A DNA stretch of 44,062 nucleotides. It comes from Sulfurospirillum sp. (GTDB lineage: Bacteria; Campylobacterota; Campylobacteria; Campylobacterales; Sulfurospirillaceae). Both the position numbers and the translations under genes were made by a program. Shown in pieces: positions 10,243-19,461 of the stretch (position 1 is the first letter of the stretch; every line of letters begins with the position of its first letter). The stretch spans positions 1-44,062 of the forward strand of contig JAERRW010000071.1 of the NCBI GenBank assembly GCA_016735235.1, in the 5' to 3' direction. A model generated the notes under the pieces. It made no database searches. It was not told where the DNA came from and saw nothing but the letters and a program-made list of their open reading frames with translations.

Positions 10243-11703
10243 TTAATCACTTCTTCTTCTTGAGCCTCTACTGCTTCGATTGCCTCTGTAGCTTCTGCTA
10301 CCTCCACGATTTGCATTTCTTCCATATCTTTTATTGCTTTTACTTCTCTCTTTTTCTGCAAGTCTTTTTATAATACCACTTATAGAATTTTTATCAAATC
10401 CAATTTTATCTGGTCCTTGAGGAGAGTTTTTACTCATTATTACCGAGATAAGTTTTAGTGCAATTTGGGACATATCCATTTTTTCTTCAAGAAGATTGAG
10501 TAGTTTTTGAGCATCGCTATTATTTAACTCAACATGTGTTATATCATGTGCCATTTTATCTAATCTACTCTTATTGACATCTAGCAAAGTTGGTACAAGT
10601 TTATGATTCAAGTTTGAACCAACTTTTTTACCAATACGTTGCATAGAGTGATACTCATTAGGAGTAACTAGAGTAATTGCCGTTCCTTTTTTTCCTGCTC
10701 GTCCAGTTCTTCCAATTCTATGAACATAACTCTCTGGGTCAAAAGGCATGTGAAAGTTAAACACATGAGATATATCAGTAACATTTAATCCACGAGCGGC
10801 CACATCAGTTGCAACAAGAATTTCAAGTTGAGAACTTCTAAATGCTTTTATAACACTCTCTCTTTGATTTTGCTCCATGTCGCCATGAAGACCTTTAGCA
10901 ATATAACCTACTGCCATAAGGTGATTAGAGAGTCTATCAACCTCTTTTTTTGTCCTACAAAATATAATTGATTTAATTGGGTCAGTGGCATCTAATAGCC
11001 TAAGTATTGCATTGTCTCTTTCGTACTCATTAATTACATAGTACTGTTGTTCAATATCTGTATTTGTAGTGCTATCTTTAGGAGTTACACTTACATATTG
11101 TGGATCTTTTAAGATTTTTTTTGCAAGTTTTTTAATAGGTTCGGGCATAGTTGCAGAGAAAAGTAGTGTCTGTCTCTCTTTAGGCATGTATGAAAAAATT
11201 CGTTCTATATCTTCTAAAAACCCCATATCTAGCATCTCATCAGCTTCATCTAGAACAATGATTTTTGGAGTGAAATTTCTTAATCTATTGTTTTTTAAAA
11301 GGTCAATAAGACGCCCCGGAGTTGCAACAACTACAGATGCCCCTTTGTCAATAAGTCCAATTTGGCGAGAGTAAGAACTTCCACCATATACCGTTACTGT
11401 TTTAATTCCAGTTGTGCGACCGAGTGAAAAAAGTTCATCACTTACTTGTGTAGCAAGCTCTCTTGTTGGGGTTATTACCAAAATTTCTACTCTATGAGAG
11501 TGTTCATTTATCATGCTAATACTTGGTAATCCAAATGCTGCTGTTTTGCCTGTTCCTGTTTGTGCTTGTGCTACTATATCGTAGCCTTTAAGAATTAAAG
11601 GGATTGCCTCTTTTTGAATTGGGCTTGGCTCTTTAAAACCAGCCTCCTTAATAGCTTTCATGATATTTTCACTTAGCTTAAATGATTCGAATGTAGTGTC
11701 CAT
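10243..11703 (-). CDS. DEAD-box RNA helicase (DeaD/CsdA/RhlE-like) with RGG/SRG-rich tail
   Basis: AQTGTGKTAAFGLP, VLDEADEMLDMGF, HRIGRTGRAGKKG; tail RYGRNANRGGSRSYRGNRSSRGSRRRSD. Start set at MDTTFESFKLS. Confidence 0.88.
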   Translation of the reverse strand: MDTTFESFKLSENIMKAIKEAGFKEPSPIQKEAIPLILKGYDIVAQAQTGTGKTAAFGLPSISMINEHSHRVEILVITPTRELATQVSDELFSLGRTTGIKTVTVYGGSSYSRQIGLIDKGASVVVATPGRLIDLLKNNRLRNFTPKIIVLDEADEMLDMGFLEDIERIFSYMPKERQTLLFSATMPEPIKKLAKKILKDPQYVSVTPKDSTTNTDIEQQYYVINEYERDNAILRLLDATDPIKSIIFCRTKKEVDRLSNHLMAVGYIAKGLHGDMEQNQRESVIKAFRSSQLEILVATDVAARGLNVTDISHVFNFHMPFDPESYVHRIGRTGRAGKKGTAITLVTPNEYHSMQRIGKKVGSNLNHKLVPTLLDVNKSRLDKMAHDITHVELNNSDAQKLLNLLEEKMDMSQIALKLISVIMSKNSPQGPDKIGFDKNSISGIIKRLAEKERSKSNKRYGRNANRGGSRSYRGNRSSRGSRRRSD

Positions 11704-12130
11704 TATTTTTCCTGTGTATAATTTATCTAAAACTTTTAGCATAAAGTAAAAGTATATGTCAGGAAATGATTCTATTTGCACAAAATTGTATGGGTTTCAA
11801 ATATTTTGAGAAACTTTGCAACTAGTATTTAAAAACATACTAGCTTGCTGAAAGTATTTGTCAGTCTTGAGTAAGCTTTAATTTCATTTACGATTAAGTT
11901 CTAAATGTGGTGAATTATATCTCAATTTTACTTAAGTTTTAATTGAAGTTTTTTATGGGCTTGAAATATTGGAAATTATATTCACTTTTTATGATCTCTG
12001 TAGCTAGTTCTAAAGCTCACTCTCTAAAGTATTTTAAAATTATTTACCTTTCTTTTTGTCATCTCTTGTTTAAGTGGTTTGATTTATGAGTTGAAGTATA
12101 ATTTGAAGAATTCAATAATTAAGTTCATTA

Positions 12131-13156
12131 TTAATATTTCAAAAGTATCTTTTTTCTATAATATATATATGAGATTATGATACTTGCTATAAAAACAATC
12201 AATACTGCCAATAGACCTGCATATTGTATTAAAATAATACCTGGTGCAAGATAGGCGAATATAACAGTAATCATAGAGGTATAAATACCGCCCTTTTCGT
12301 ATCTGTAAGTAACTATGCCAATACTTATAGCAAATAAAACTGTCGCAACTGGGAAGAGTGCAATAAGTAGAAAAAATGCCAAATCATAAGCTCTTTTTTT
12401 ATTTTTTAGTGCCTCTTTCCAATAAGAGATTATGTTTTTAACTTTGTTGACTCTATTGCTGGACTCAGTTGTAAGATACAGTTTTTTAAAGTTTACCTGT
12501 TCTATCTTCTGATTTAAAATCTCAAAAATTTTTCCATTATTTAGTTCTAGTTTTACTGCACCGCTATTATTGTGTATATTAGCATTTTTAGCAGTTATGA
12601 TTTTTTCTGCATTAGTTGAAGTCTTTTCTTGATACATGACTACTCCGCCATAGTTATCTTGGTTGTCATTTTTATCAATATAGACTAGCCAATTAGAAAA
12701 TTTTTGACCAAATTCTGTTGCTTTGATGTTGAATTTTGCTTCTGATTTTTTATAATCCAGAAAATTTGTATTGAGCTGTCTAGCCATTGGTATGAGAACT
12801 AAAATATTTATAATTAAAAGAAGTGAAAGTAAAGATGAAACTACGACAAAAAGTTGTACAATTTTTTTTGGTTCGTAGGTAAGAGTAAAAAGAACTATAG
12901 TTTCATTCTCTTTTGAGAGGTTAAATAAAGAGATGCTAAGAGCGATGAAAAAAGTTATAGGTAGAGTGTATATTATTATATTTGGTAGTAAATATATATA
13001 CATAAGTACTAATTCAGCAAAATTTATTTTAATAACCGCAGTTATGCTTGCTATTTTTATAAAAAATATAATAGAAGTTATAAAAAATAGTGTAAAAAAT
13101 AGAGATGCAAATAGGGAGCTAAAATGTTTTAATAGGTAAAGATTAACTCTACTCAT
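12131..13156 (-). CDS. LptF/LptG (YjgP/YjgQ) family permease
   Basis: TM topology and LSISLFNLSKENETIVLFTLTYEPKKIVQ, DNYGGVVMYQ. Confidence 0.8.
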   Translation of the reverse strand: MSRVNLYLLKHFSSLFASLFFTLFFITSIIFFIKIASITAVIKINFAELVLMYIYLLPNIIIYTLPITFFIALSISLFNLSKENETIVLFTLTYEPKKIVQLFVVVSSLLSLLLIINILVLIPMARQLNTNFLDYKKSEAKFNIKATEFGQKFSNWLVYIDKNDNQDNYGGVVMYQEKTSTNAEKIITAKNANIHNNSGAVKLELNNGKIFEILNQKIEQVNFKKLYLTTESSNRVNKVKNIISYWKEALKNKKRAYDLAFFLLIALFPVATVLFAISIGIVTYRYEKGGIYTSMITVIFAYLAPGIILIQYAGLLAVLIVFIASIIISYIYYRKKILLKY

Positions 13157-13895
13157 AAATTATCCTAATTAAATTTGTTGCTTGTTCAGAAAATATCCAA
13201 GTTATGTATAATCCAAATGCTAAAAAAGGTATAAAAGGCAATTCATACTCTTTTTTAGAGAGTATAAAAAAAACAATTAGTGCCATAAGAGCCGAGATAT
13301 ATATAGCAATAAGTCCTAGCTCAACACCTACGGTTGCTCCTATAATTCCAGCTATGATAATATCGGCTTCACCCATGGCATCTTTTTTAATAATCCAAGA
13401 GACTACAAAACGAAGTAGTGTGAATCCTCCAATTAAAAACAAAGCAGAACTAAAAGAGTTAAAAAAATCACCAACTAGAAAGGATACGAAAAGAGTGGGT
13501 ATGCTAATGCAATCAGGAACAGCTTTATATTTTAAATCTATGACACTAAGTGCTAGAAGCATAGAAAAGAGTATTGAATAGATAAATGCTTCACTTACAG
13601 AATCAATGCGAAGTGCGATAGAGATAAACATGCAAGCAGTTAGGAACTCTATAATAATGTATTGTATAGATATTTTTTCTTTGCAAAATGCACATTTTCC
13701 ACCAAGAAGTATCCAAGAAAATATAGGTATGTTGTGGTACCATTTTAACGGTTTTTGACATGTCATACAGTGAGATGCAGGCAAAGAGATATTTTCATTT
13801 TTTGGAACTCTTAAAATAATTACATTTAAAAATGAGCCAATGATTACACCAATTAAACCAGAAAAAACAATTAATTCTAATGTTGATGTCATCAT
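13149..13895 (-). CDS. pilD: Prepilin peptidase (A24)
   Basis: GSFLNVIILRVP, CMTCQKPLKWYHNIPIFSWILLGGKCAFC, VIDLKYKAVPD, GEADI. Confidence 0.88.
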   Translation of the reverse strand: MMTSTLELIVFSGLIGVIIGSFLNVIILRVPKNENISLPASHCMTCQKPLKWYHNIPIFSWILLGGKCAFCKEKISIQYIIIEFLTACMFISIALRIDSVSEAFIYSILFSMLLALSVIDLKYKAVPDCISIPTLFVSFLVGDFFNSFSSALFLIGGFTLLRFVVSWIIKKDAMGEADIIIAGIIGATVGVELGLIAIYISALMALIVFFILSKKEYELPFIPFLAFGLYITWIFSEQATNLIRIIYE

Positions 13896-14575
13896 AATGC
13901 TCCAAATCTTCTTGATGTTGTTCTGTATTTTGATAGTATTGTTTCAAGCTCTCCAATACTAAAATCGGGCCATAGAGTATTAGTAAAAAAAAGTTCTGCA
14001 TAAGCATTCTGCCAAAGTAAAAAATTTGAAAGCCTCTGATCACCACCTGTGCGAATAAGCAAATCAATATCTGGAAAATTTGAAGTATCTAGCAGGTTAC
14101 TTATGTCTTGTTCGTCTACTTTTTTACCTTTTTTGATAGCTCTATTTACAGCTCTTGTTATCTCATCACGAGAGCCATAGTTTATTGCCAAGATTTGTGT
14201 CATACCTGTACATTGTGAAGTCTCTTTTTTTACATGCAAAACAGCTTGTTGTAAAGGTTTTGAAAATCTACTTATATCGCCTATAGTATCAAATTTAATA
14301 TTGTTTTTCTGTAGAGTTTTTAACTCTTTTTTTAAAAATTTAATAAGAAGTTTCATTAAAAATTCTATCTCTATTTTTGGTCTTTTCCAATTCTCTGTAC
14401 TAAATGCATAAAGAGTAAGATATTTAATACCAATTTTTACACAATATTCTGTAATAGTACGAGCATTTTTTGCACCTTTATTGTGTCCGTTTGAGCGTTT
14501 TTTATTTTGTCTTTGTGCCCAGCGACCATTGCCATCCATAATAAAAGCTAAGTGTTTTAAATCATTTACCAACAT
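13892..14575 (-). CDS. uppS: Di-trans,poly-cis-undecaprenyl diphosphate synthase (isoprenyl transferase)
   Basis: LAFIMDGNGRWAQRQ, LTLYAFSTENWKRP, LLIRTGGDQRLSNFLLWQNAYAELFFTNTLWPDF. Confidence 0.93.
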   Translation of the reverse strand: MLVNDLKHLAFIMDGNGRWAQRQNKKRSNGHNKGAKNARTITEYCVKIGIKYLTLYAFSTENWKRPKIEIEFLMKLLIKFLKKELKTLQKNNIKFDTIGDISRFSKPLQQAVLHVKKETSQCTGMTQILAINYGSRDEITRAVNRAIKKGKKVDEQDISNLLDTSNFPDIDLLIRTGGDQRLSNFLLWQNAYAELFFTNTLWPDFSIGELETILSKYRTTSRRFGAL

Positions 14576-14576
14576 G

Positions 14577-15287
14577 TTACACTTTTAAATTTAACATCGT
14601 TTTATCAGAACTATATAGAGGTTCTATAAGTTTATTTATACTTATATTTGTTGCTATATTGGATTTGTTAAGAAAAAAAAGTGTTTGATTATAAAAGACT
14701 TCTAAAGTAAGTATTCCCTGCTTTATATAGCCTCTCATGGGACCTAAATTATCATATCCGCAATAGAGTTCTATATTGTCAATTTCTAGCTTTATTTGCA
14801 GTAGAGTATTTTTTTTATTATGTTTTAATGGAAGATGCATAATGTTCTTTTTTAAAGCTATAATCATTATGCTAAAAATTTTAAAAGTATTTTTTTCTAT
14901 CTCATCTTTTGCTAAGTTCTCTTTTATCCACTCCTTAAATGTGCTTATAGGAGATTCTACTTGTGATATTTGACTTAAAAAATCACTAAGTTCTATATCT
15001 AAAAATTCTTTATCTTGTTGTAAAAAATTTGGTTTTTTTATTAGATTTGAGATAGTTATAATGCCCGCTTTCCCCTCTCCAAAACTGCCCCAATACTTTC
15101 CGCCACACTCTAGTTTTTTTTGACTTTTTGTAGTAAACTCTTTTGTTCCTAGCAGTAGTTTGTATCTATCTAGCCCAAGATTTTTTATAACCTCTATCGT
15201 AATAGGTAGAGAACTATTAAATCTAAGCGATTTTTTACTATTTTCATTAGTATTCATTTTTGTTAGTTTTGAAATTGTATTTATCAT
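14577..15287 (-). CDS. Conserved hypothetical protein
   Basis: Full-length ORF packed between coaBC and uppS. C-terminal LGPMRGYIKQGILTLEVFYNQTLFFLN faintly recalls FliK C-terminal domains. Confidence 0.6.
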   Translation of the reverse strand: MINTISKLTKMNTNENSKKSLRFNSSLPITIEVIKNLGLDRYKLLLGTKEFTTKSQKKLECGGKYWGSFGEGKAGIITISNLIKKPNFLQQDKEFLDIELSDFLSQISQVESPISTFKEWIKENLAKDEIEKNTFKIFSIMIIALKKNIMHLPLKHNKKNTLLQIKLEIDNIELYCGYDNLGPMRGYIKQGILTLEVFYNQTLFFLNKSNIATNISINKLIEPLYSSDKTMLNLKV

Positions 15288-16474
15288 AACTCTTTTGATA
15301 ACTTTACTATATGATTTGCTACTATCTGTTTACTAGCAAGTTTTATTTTTTTTTCACTCTGTTTTGTTATAAAAGTAATCTCATTTTCAAGACTTCCAAA
15401 ACCATTTTTATCTCCCAATATATTGAGACATACTGCATTGAGTGATTTTTTATTTAACATGTTTCTTGCATTATGCAAAGCTGTATTTTCATTCATTTCA
15501 GCTTTAAATCCTATGGTTTTTATATTTTTTTTGTCAATTTCTAGTAAAATATCTTCATTTTGTATAAGTTTTAGATTCCACTCATGTCCCAACTCATTTT
15601 TTTTAAGTTTTCCACTTTGTGTCTCTTTGGGAATAAAATCACTTATAGCAGCACACATTATTAAATAAGAATCCTTGGAAATTGAATTTTGAATCGCTTT
15701 TTTATACTCTTTAGAACTTTTTACATGTAGAGTCTTGATAAGCGGATATTTTTTTTGCTTTGAAGTAATAAGAGTTACATTAGCTCCCGCAACATAATAA
15801 GCATAAGCTAAAGCATTTGCTTGTTTGCCACTTGAAAAATTAGTAAGACACCTTGTGTCATCTATTTTTTCTATACTTCCTCCTCCGGTTATAATTACTT
15901 TTTTATTTTTCCAAAATATATCTTTTAAAAGTTCTCGTGTGGTTACATCAAATATGTATTTAGGTTTTGCTAAAGCTCCGGCTCCTCTATCATTACAAGC
16001 TAGAAGTTTATTTTGTGGTTTACATGTTATGAAACCTAATTTTTTAAGTTTTTGTAGACTTTTTATTGTGGCAGGATTTAATAACATGTTTGTATTTGCT
16101 GAAGGTGCTATGATGATTTGTTTATTAAAAGCTAGTATTGTTTGCATTAACAGATTGTCTGCGATACCATTTGCTATTTTATTTATACTATTTGCACTCA
16201 TGGGTGCGATGACAAAAATATCTGCCCATTTACCTACATGTATATGATTAAGCTCATCTGCCCAACTTTCTGTACCTACATGTAAGACTCTATTTTGGCT
16301 AATAGCTTCAAAAGTGAGAGGGCTAATAAATCGTTTTGCCTCTTCACTCATAATTATTTTTACACTAGCTTCTGCTTTAATAAATAACCGTATAATTTCT
16401 AGTGTTTTGTATATTGCTATACTCCCGGTTACTCCTATAAGTATTTTTCTGTTTTTAAGCATTATTTTTACCAA
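15284..16474 (-). CDS. coaBC: Bifunctional phosphopantothenoylcysteine decarboxylase/phosphopantothenate-cysteine ligase
   Basis: ILIGVTGSIAIYKTLEIIRLF, APMSANSINKIANGIADNLL, VIITGGGSIEKIDDTRCLTNFSSGKQ. Confidence 0.92.
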   Translation of the reverse strand: MVKIMLKNRKILIGVTGSIAIYKTLEIIRLFIKAEASVKIIMSEEAKRFISPLTFEAISQNRVLHVGTESWADELNHIHVGKWADIFVIAPMSANSINKIANGIADNLLMQTILAFNKQIIIAPSANTNMLLNPATIKSLQKLKKLGFITCKPQNKLLACNDRGAGALAKPKYIFDVTTRELLKDIFWKNKKVIITGGGSIEKIDDTRCLTNFSSGKQANALAYAYYVAGANVTLITSKQKKYPLIKTLHVKSSKEYKKAIQNSISKDSYLIMCAAISDFIPKETQSGKLKKNELGHEWNLKLIQNEDILLEIDKKNIKTIGFKAEMNENTALHNARNMLNKKSLNAVCLNILGDKNGFGSLENEITFITKQSEKKIKLASKQIVANHIVKLSKEL

Positions 16475-17756
16475 AAAATTTATAGAAAAAATTATCTATT
16501 ATTTTCAATTTTGCTCTAGCTAATACCAAAGAGCCTTTTTTAATATTTTGTGTAACAGTTGTTCCACTCGCTATTATGACATCATCTTCTATCACTATAG
16601 GAGCAATGAGTTGAGAATCACTTCCTACAAAGACATTTTTCCCGATGATAGTTTTATGTTTCTCTTTTCCATTATAGTTACATGTAATAGTTCCACAGCC
16701 TATATTTGTTCCAGAGTCTATTTGGCTATCTCCAAGGTAGCTTAGGTGTCCAGCTTTTACACCTTGAAGAGTTGATTTTTTTATCTCTACAAAGTTTCCT
16801 ATTTTAGAATCAATTAAGATGGATTCTGGTCTAATTCTTGCCATAGGTCCAATTTCGGAATTTTTTAGTGTGCTATTTTCAACAATAGAGTTTGTTTTTA
16901 TGATAGAGTTTATAATTTTACTACCTCTTAAAAGCGATACTCCGCTTTGTAGTACAGTTTCACCTTCTATTTTTACATCACTCTCTATGTAGATAGTTGA
17001 TGGCAGGCTCATTATGACTCCATTTTCCATAAACCGCTTTTTTATTCTTTTTTGCATTATCTCTTCTGCCATGCTTAAATGATATTTTGAGTTTACTCCC
17101 ATAAAACTCTCTTCACTGATTTGAATCGCTTTTACCTCTATATTTTGCTCATGAGCCATGCTAATTAAATCTGTTATATAGTACTCTTTTTGAGTGTTAC
17201 TATTTGAAAGTTTAGGTAGGTTTTGATTTAAAAATTCTGTGTCAAATAGATATACTCCAGCATTTACACTGTTAATAAGTAGTTCATTTTTTGAAGCATC
17301 TTTGTGTTCTACAATTTTTAACACTTTACGAGAAATATCCATAACAACTCTTCCATATCCCATAGGGTTAATGCAAGTAAAACTACTCATTACTACTTTT
17401 GAATCTTCTTTTAAAAAATATTTCATATCATTAGCTTCTATGAGAGGCATGTCGCCATTTAGAATTAAAATTTTTTTATATTTTGGTTTTACATTTTTTA
17501 TAGCTCCACCAGTTCCAGGAAAGTTTTCATAATCTTGAAGTACATAAGTTATATCTTGAAAATAATTACTAATATGCTCTTTTATAAGGTCTGATTGGTG
17601 ATGCAATACTACATGTATGTCATCTGAAATTTTTTTTGCTTCTTTAATAATGTGATAAAGCATAGAAAATCCACTTATTGCATGTAGAACTTTTGGTTTT
17701 TTTGATTTCATTCTTGTTCCAAATCCAGCGGCCATAATTGCTATTGATACATGCAT
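16455..17756 (-). CDS. glmU: Bifunctional UDP-GlcNAc pyrophosphorylase/glucosamine-1-phosphate acetyltransferase
   Basis: IMAAGFGTRMKSKKPKVLHAI; left-handed beta-helix with GHLSYLGDSQID, CGTITCNYNGKEKHKT, FVGSDSQLIAP. Confidence 0.93.
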   Translation of the reverse strand: MHVSIAIMAAGFGTRMKSKKPKVLHAISGFSMLYHIIKEAKKISDDIHVVLHHQSDLIKEHISNYFQDITYVLQDYENFPGTGGAIKNVKPKYKKILILNGDMPLIEANDMKYFLKEDSKVVMSSFTCINPMGYGRVVMDISRKVLKIVEHKDASKNELLINSVNAGVYLFDTEFLNQNLPKLSNSNTQKEYYITDLISMAHEQNIEVKAIQISEESFMGVNSKYHLSMAEEIMQKRIKKRFMENGVIMSLPSTIYIESDVKIEGETVLQSGVSLLRGSKIINSIIKTNSIVENSTLKNSEIGPMARIRPESILIDSKIGNFVEIKKSTLQGVKAGHLSYLGDSQIDSGTNIGCGTITCNYNGKEKHKTIIGKNVFVGSDSQLIAPIVIEDDVIIASGTTVTQNIKKGSLVLARAKLKIIDNFFYKFFGKNNA

Positions 17757-17901
17757 AGCACAACTCCTTTCAATAAATTATAAATAGCTATTATATTATC
17801 TAAATAATGTTTTAATCGTTATAAAATAGTTTTTTTAACCACTTTTTAATATAAAAACAATTAAACTATATAAAATTTATAGAGTTACAAGGTAGATAAA
17901 T

Positions 17902-18666
17902 ATGGATTTAGGAACCGTTGTTGGTTTTGTGCTTACGGTAGTGCTTCTTTCTGGTGCTATGGCGATGGGTGTTGGTATTGGTCCTTATGTCGATATAGCA
18001 TCCATTTTAATTGTTTTTGGCGGTACTTCAGGAGTTGTTTTAGTAGGTTTTAAGATGGAGCAGATTAAAAATCTTAGTAAGATTTTTATGGTAGCTGTTA
18101 TGCCTCCAAAAGAGAATATGCCAAAACTTATTAAAACAATGGTTGACTACTCAACAAAAGCAAGACGAGATGGCATACTTGCACTAGAAACTGATGCGAA
18201 TAGTGAAGAGAATGATTTTCTTAAAAAAGGACTCTCTATGGCTGTAGATGGTAGCGAGCCAGACACCATAAGAGATATGCTTGAAACAGAAATGGAAAAA
18301 ACAAGTGATAGGCACAAAGCTAATGCACAAATTTTTGCTCAATTGGGCGGTTTTTCTGGTGCTATGGGAATGATAGGCACTCTTATAGGTCTTGTTGCTA
18401 TGCTTCTTAATATGACAGACCCTTCTGCTATTGGTCCTGCTATGGCACTTGCTCTACTTACTACTATGTATGGTGCTATGATTGGTAATATTATTGGTTC
18501 TCCAATTGCAAATATTCTTGAAATTAGAAATGATGATGAAACTCTATCTAAAACTCTCATAATCGAAGGCATCATGGCAATTCAAGCAGGAGATAATCCA
18601 AGAATTTTAGAGGGTAAATTGTTAGCATTCTTATCACCTAAAATGAGAATTTCGCAGTTTGACTAG
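17902..18666 (+). CDS. Flagellar stator protein MotA/PomA-like
   Basis: PYVDIASILIVFGGTSGVVLVGF, GMIGTLIGLVAML, GPAMALALLTTMYGAMIGN. Confidence 0.87.
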   Translation: MDLGTVVGFVLTVVLLSGAMAMGVGIGPYVDIASILIVFGGTSGVVLVGFKMEQIKNLSKIFMVAVMPPKENMPKLIKTMVDYSTKARRDGILALETDANSEENDFLKKGLSMAVDGSEPDTIRDMLETEMEKTSDRHKANAQIFAQLGGFSGAMGMIGTLIGLVAMLLNMTDPSAIGPAMALALLTTMYGAMIGNIIGSPIANILEIRNDDETLSKTLIIEGIMAIQAGDNPRILEGKLLAFLSPKMRISQFD

Positions 18667-18675
18667 GAATATATA

Positions 18676-19461
18676 ATGGCTAAGAAAAAATGCCCAAAAT
18701 GCCCAAAATGTATGCCCCAATGGTTAGCTTCTTTTGGTGATTTAATGTCACTACTTTTGTGTTTTTTTGTTTTACTACTCTCTATGTCAACAATTGATGC
18801 TAAAAAGGTGCATGAGGCGGTAGGTTCATTAGCAGGAGCATTAAGTATACTTGAAGGTGGAACAAAAACAGAGGTAAGTCGAGAACGCCAACAAAAAGCA
18901 ACACTTATTGAGGTAGAGGAAGAGACTGCAAACAGAGTAATTACTGCGCAACTTAAACAAACAATTGTAGAGATAAATGAGATGTTAAAAATAACTGGTG
19001 GCCCAGAAATAGAACTCGAAGAGGCTGAAGAAGGGTTCATAATAAGGCTTCCTAGTAAACTTCTATTCAAATCTGGATCGGCTGTTATTCAAAATGAAGA
19101 TGCTAAACTGTTTTTGAGGCGTATATCTCTTATAGTAAAAAAATTACCAAAAAATGTACATGTGCAAGCAATAGGTCATACAGATATACATGCACCTAGA
19201 AGTTCAGGTCTATTTAAAGATAATTGGGAATTATCAACCGCAAGAGCAGTGAGTGTTGTAAAAGAGTTGATTAAAAATAGAATTGACCCTATTAGAACGA
19301 CAGCTTCTGGAAAAGCAGAATTTGAGCCAATTGCTTCAAATACTACAGAAGATGGGAGAGCCAAAAATAGAAGAGTTGAGCTTCATTTTTCCTCATTAGA
19401 TAAAAAAACAAAAGAAAAAACTCAAAAAAGTATACTAGATACTACATTAGAGATGCAATAG
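18676..19461 (+). CDS. Flagellar stator protein MotB/PomB-like with OmpA domain
   Basis: CxxC-rich N-terminus, GDLMSLLLCFFVLLLSMS, OmpA-like AIGHTDIHAP...NRRVELHF. Confidence 0.87.
   Translation: MAKKKCPKCPKCMPQWLASFGDLMSLLLCFFVLLLSMSTIDAKKVHEAVGSLAGALSILEGGTKTEVSRERQQKATLIEVEEETANRVITAQLKQTIVEINEMLKITGGPEIELEEAEEGFIIRLPSKLLFKSGSAVIQNEDAKLFLRRISLIVKKLPKNVHVQAIGHTDIHAPRSSGLFKDNWELSTARAVSVVKELIKNRIDPIRTTASGKAEFEPIASNTTEDGRAKNRRVELHFSSLDKKTKEKTQKSILDTTLEMQ

Noticed and set aside
8007-11703. Two nearby DEAD-box helicases as a recent duplication
   Set aside because: They share only family motifs; the DbpA-type and RG-rich C-termini differ and the genes are on opposite strands.
13757-13764. GACATGTC palindrome in pilD as another copy of the iterated motif
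   Set aside because: It shares only the ACATGT core and encodes the conserved MTCQ zinc-ribbon segment, so it was not counted as TACATGTA.
13795-14067. 90-aa minus-strand ORF overlapping pilD and uppS
   Set aside because: Out-of-frame reading through the well-supported UppS and PilD coding regions; no family resemblance.
15825-16247. 140-aa plus-strand ORF (and similar antisense ORFs at 6874, 13204, 16314, 17239, 18663, 27257, 34189)
   Set aside because: Antisense to confidently identified genes with hydrophobic or serine-rich composition typical of reverse reading of AT-rich CDSs.
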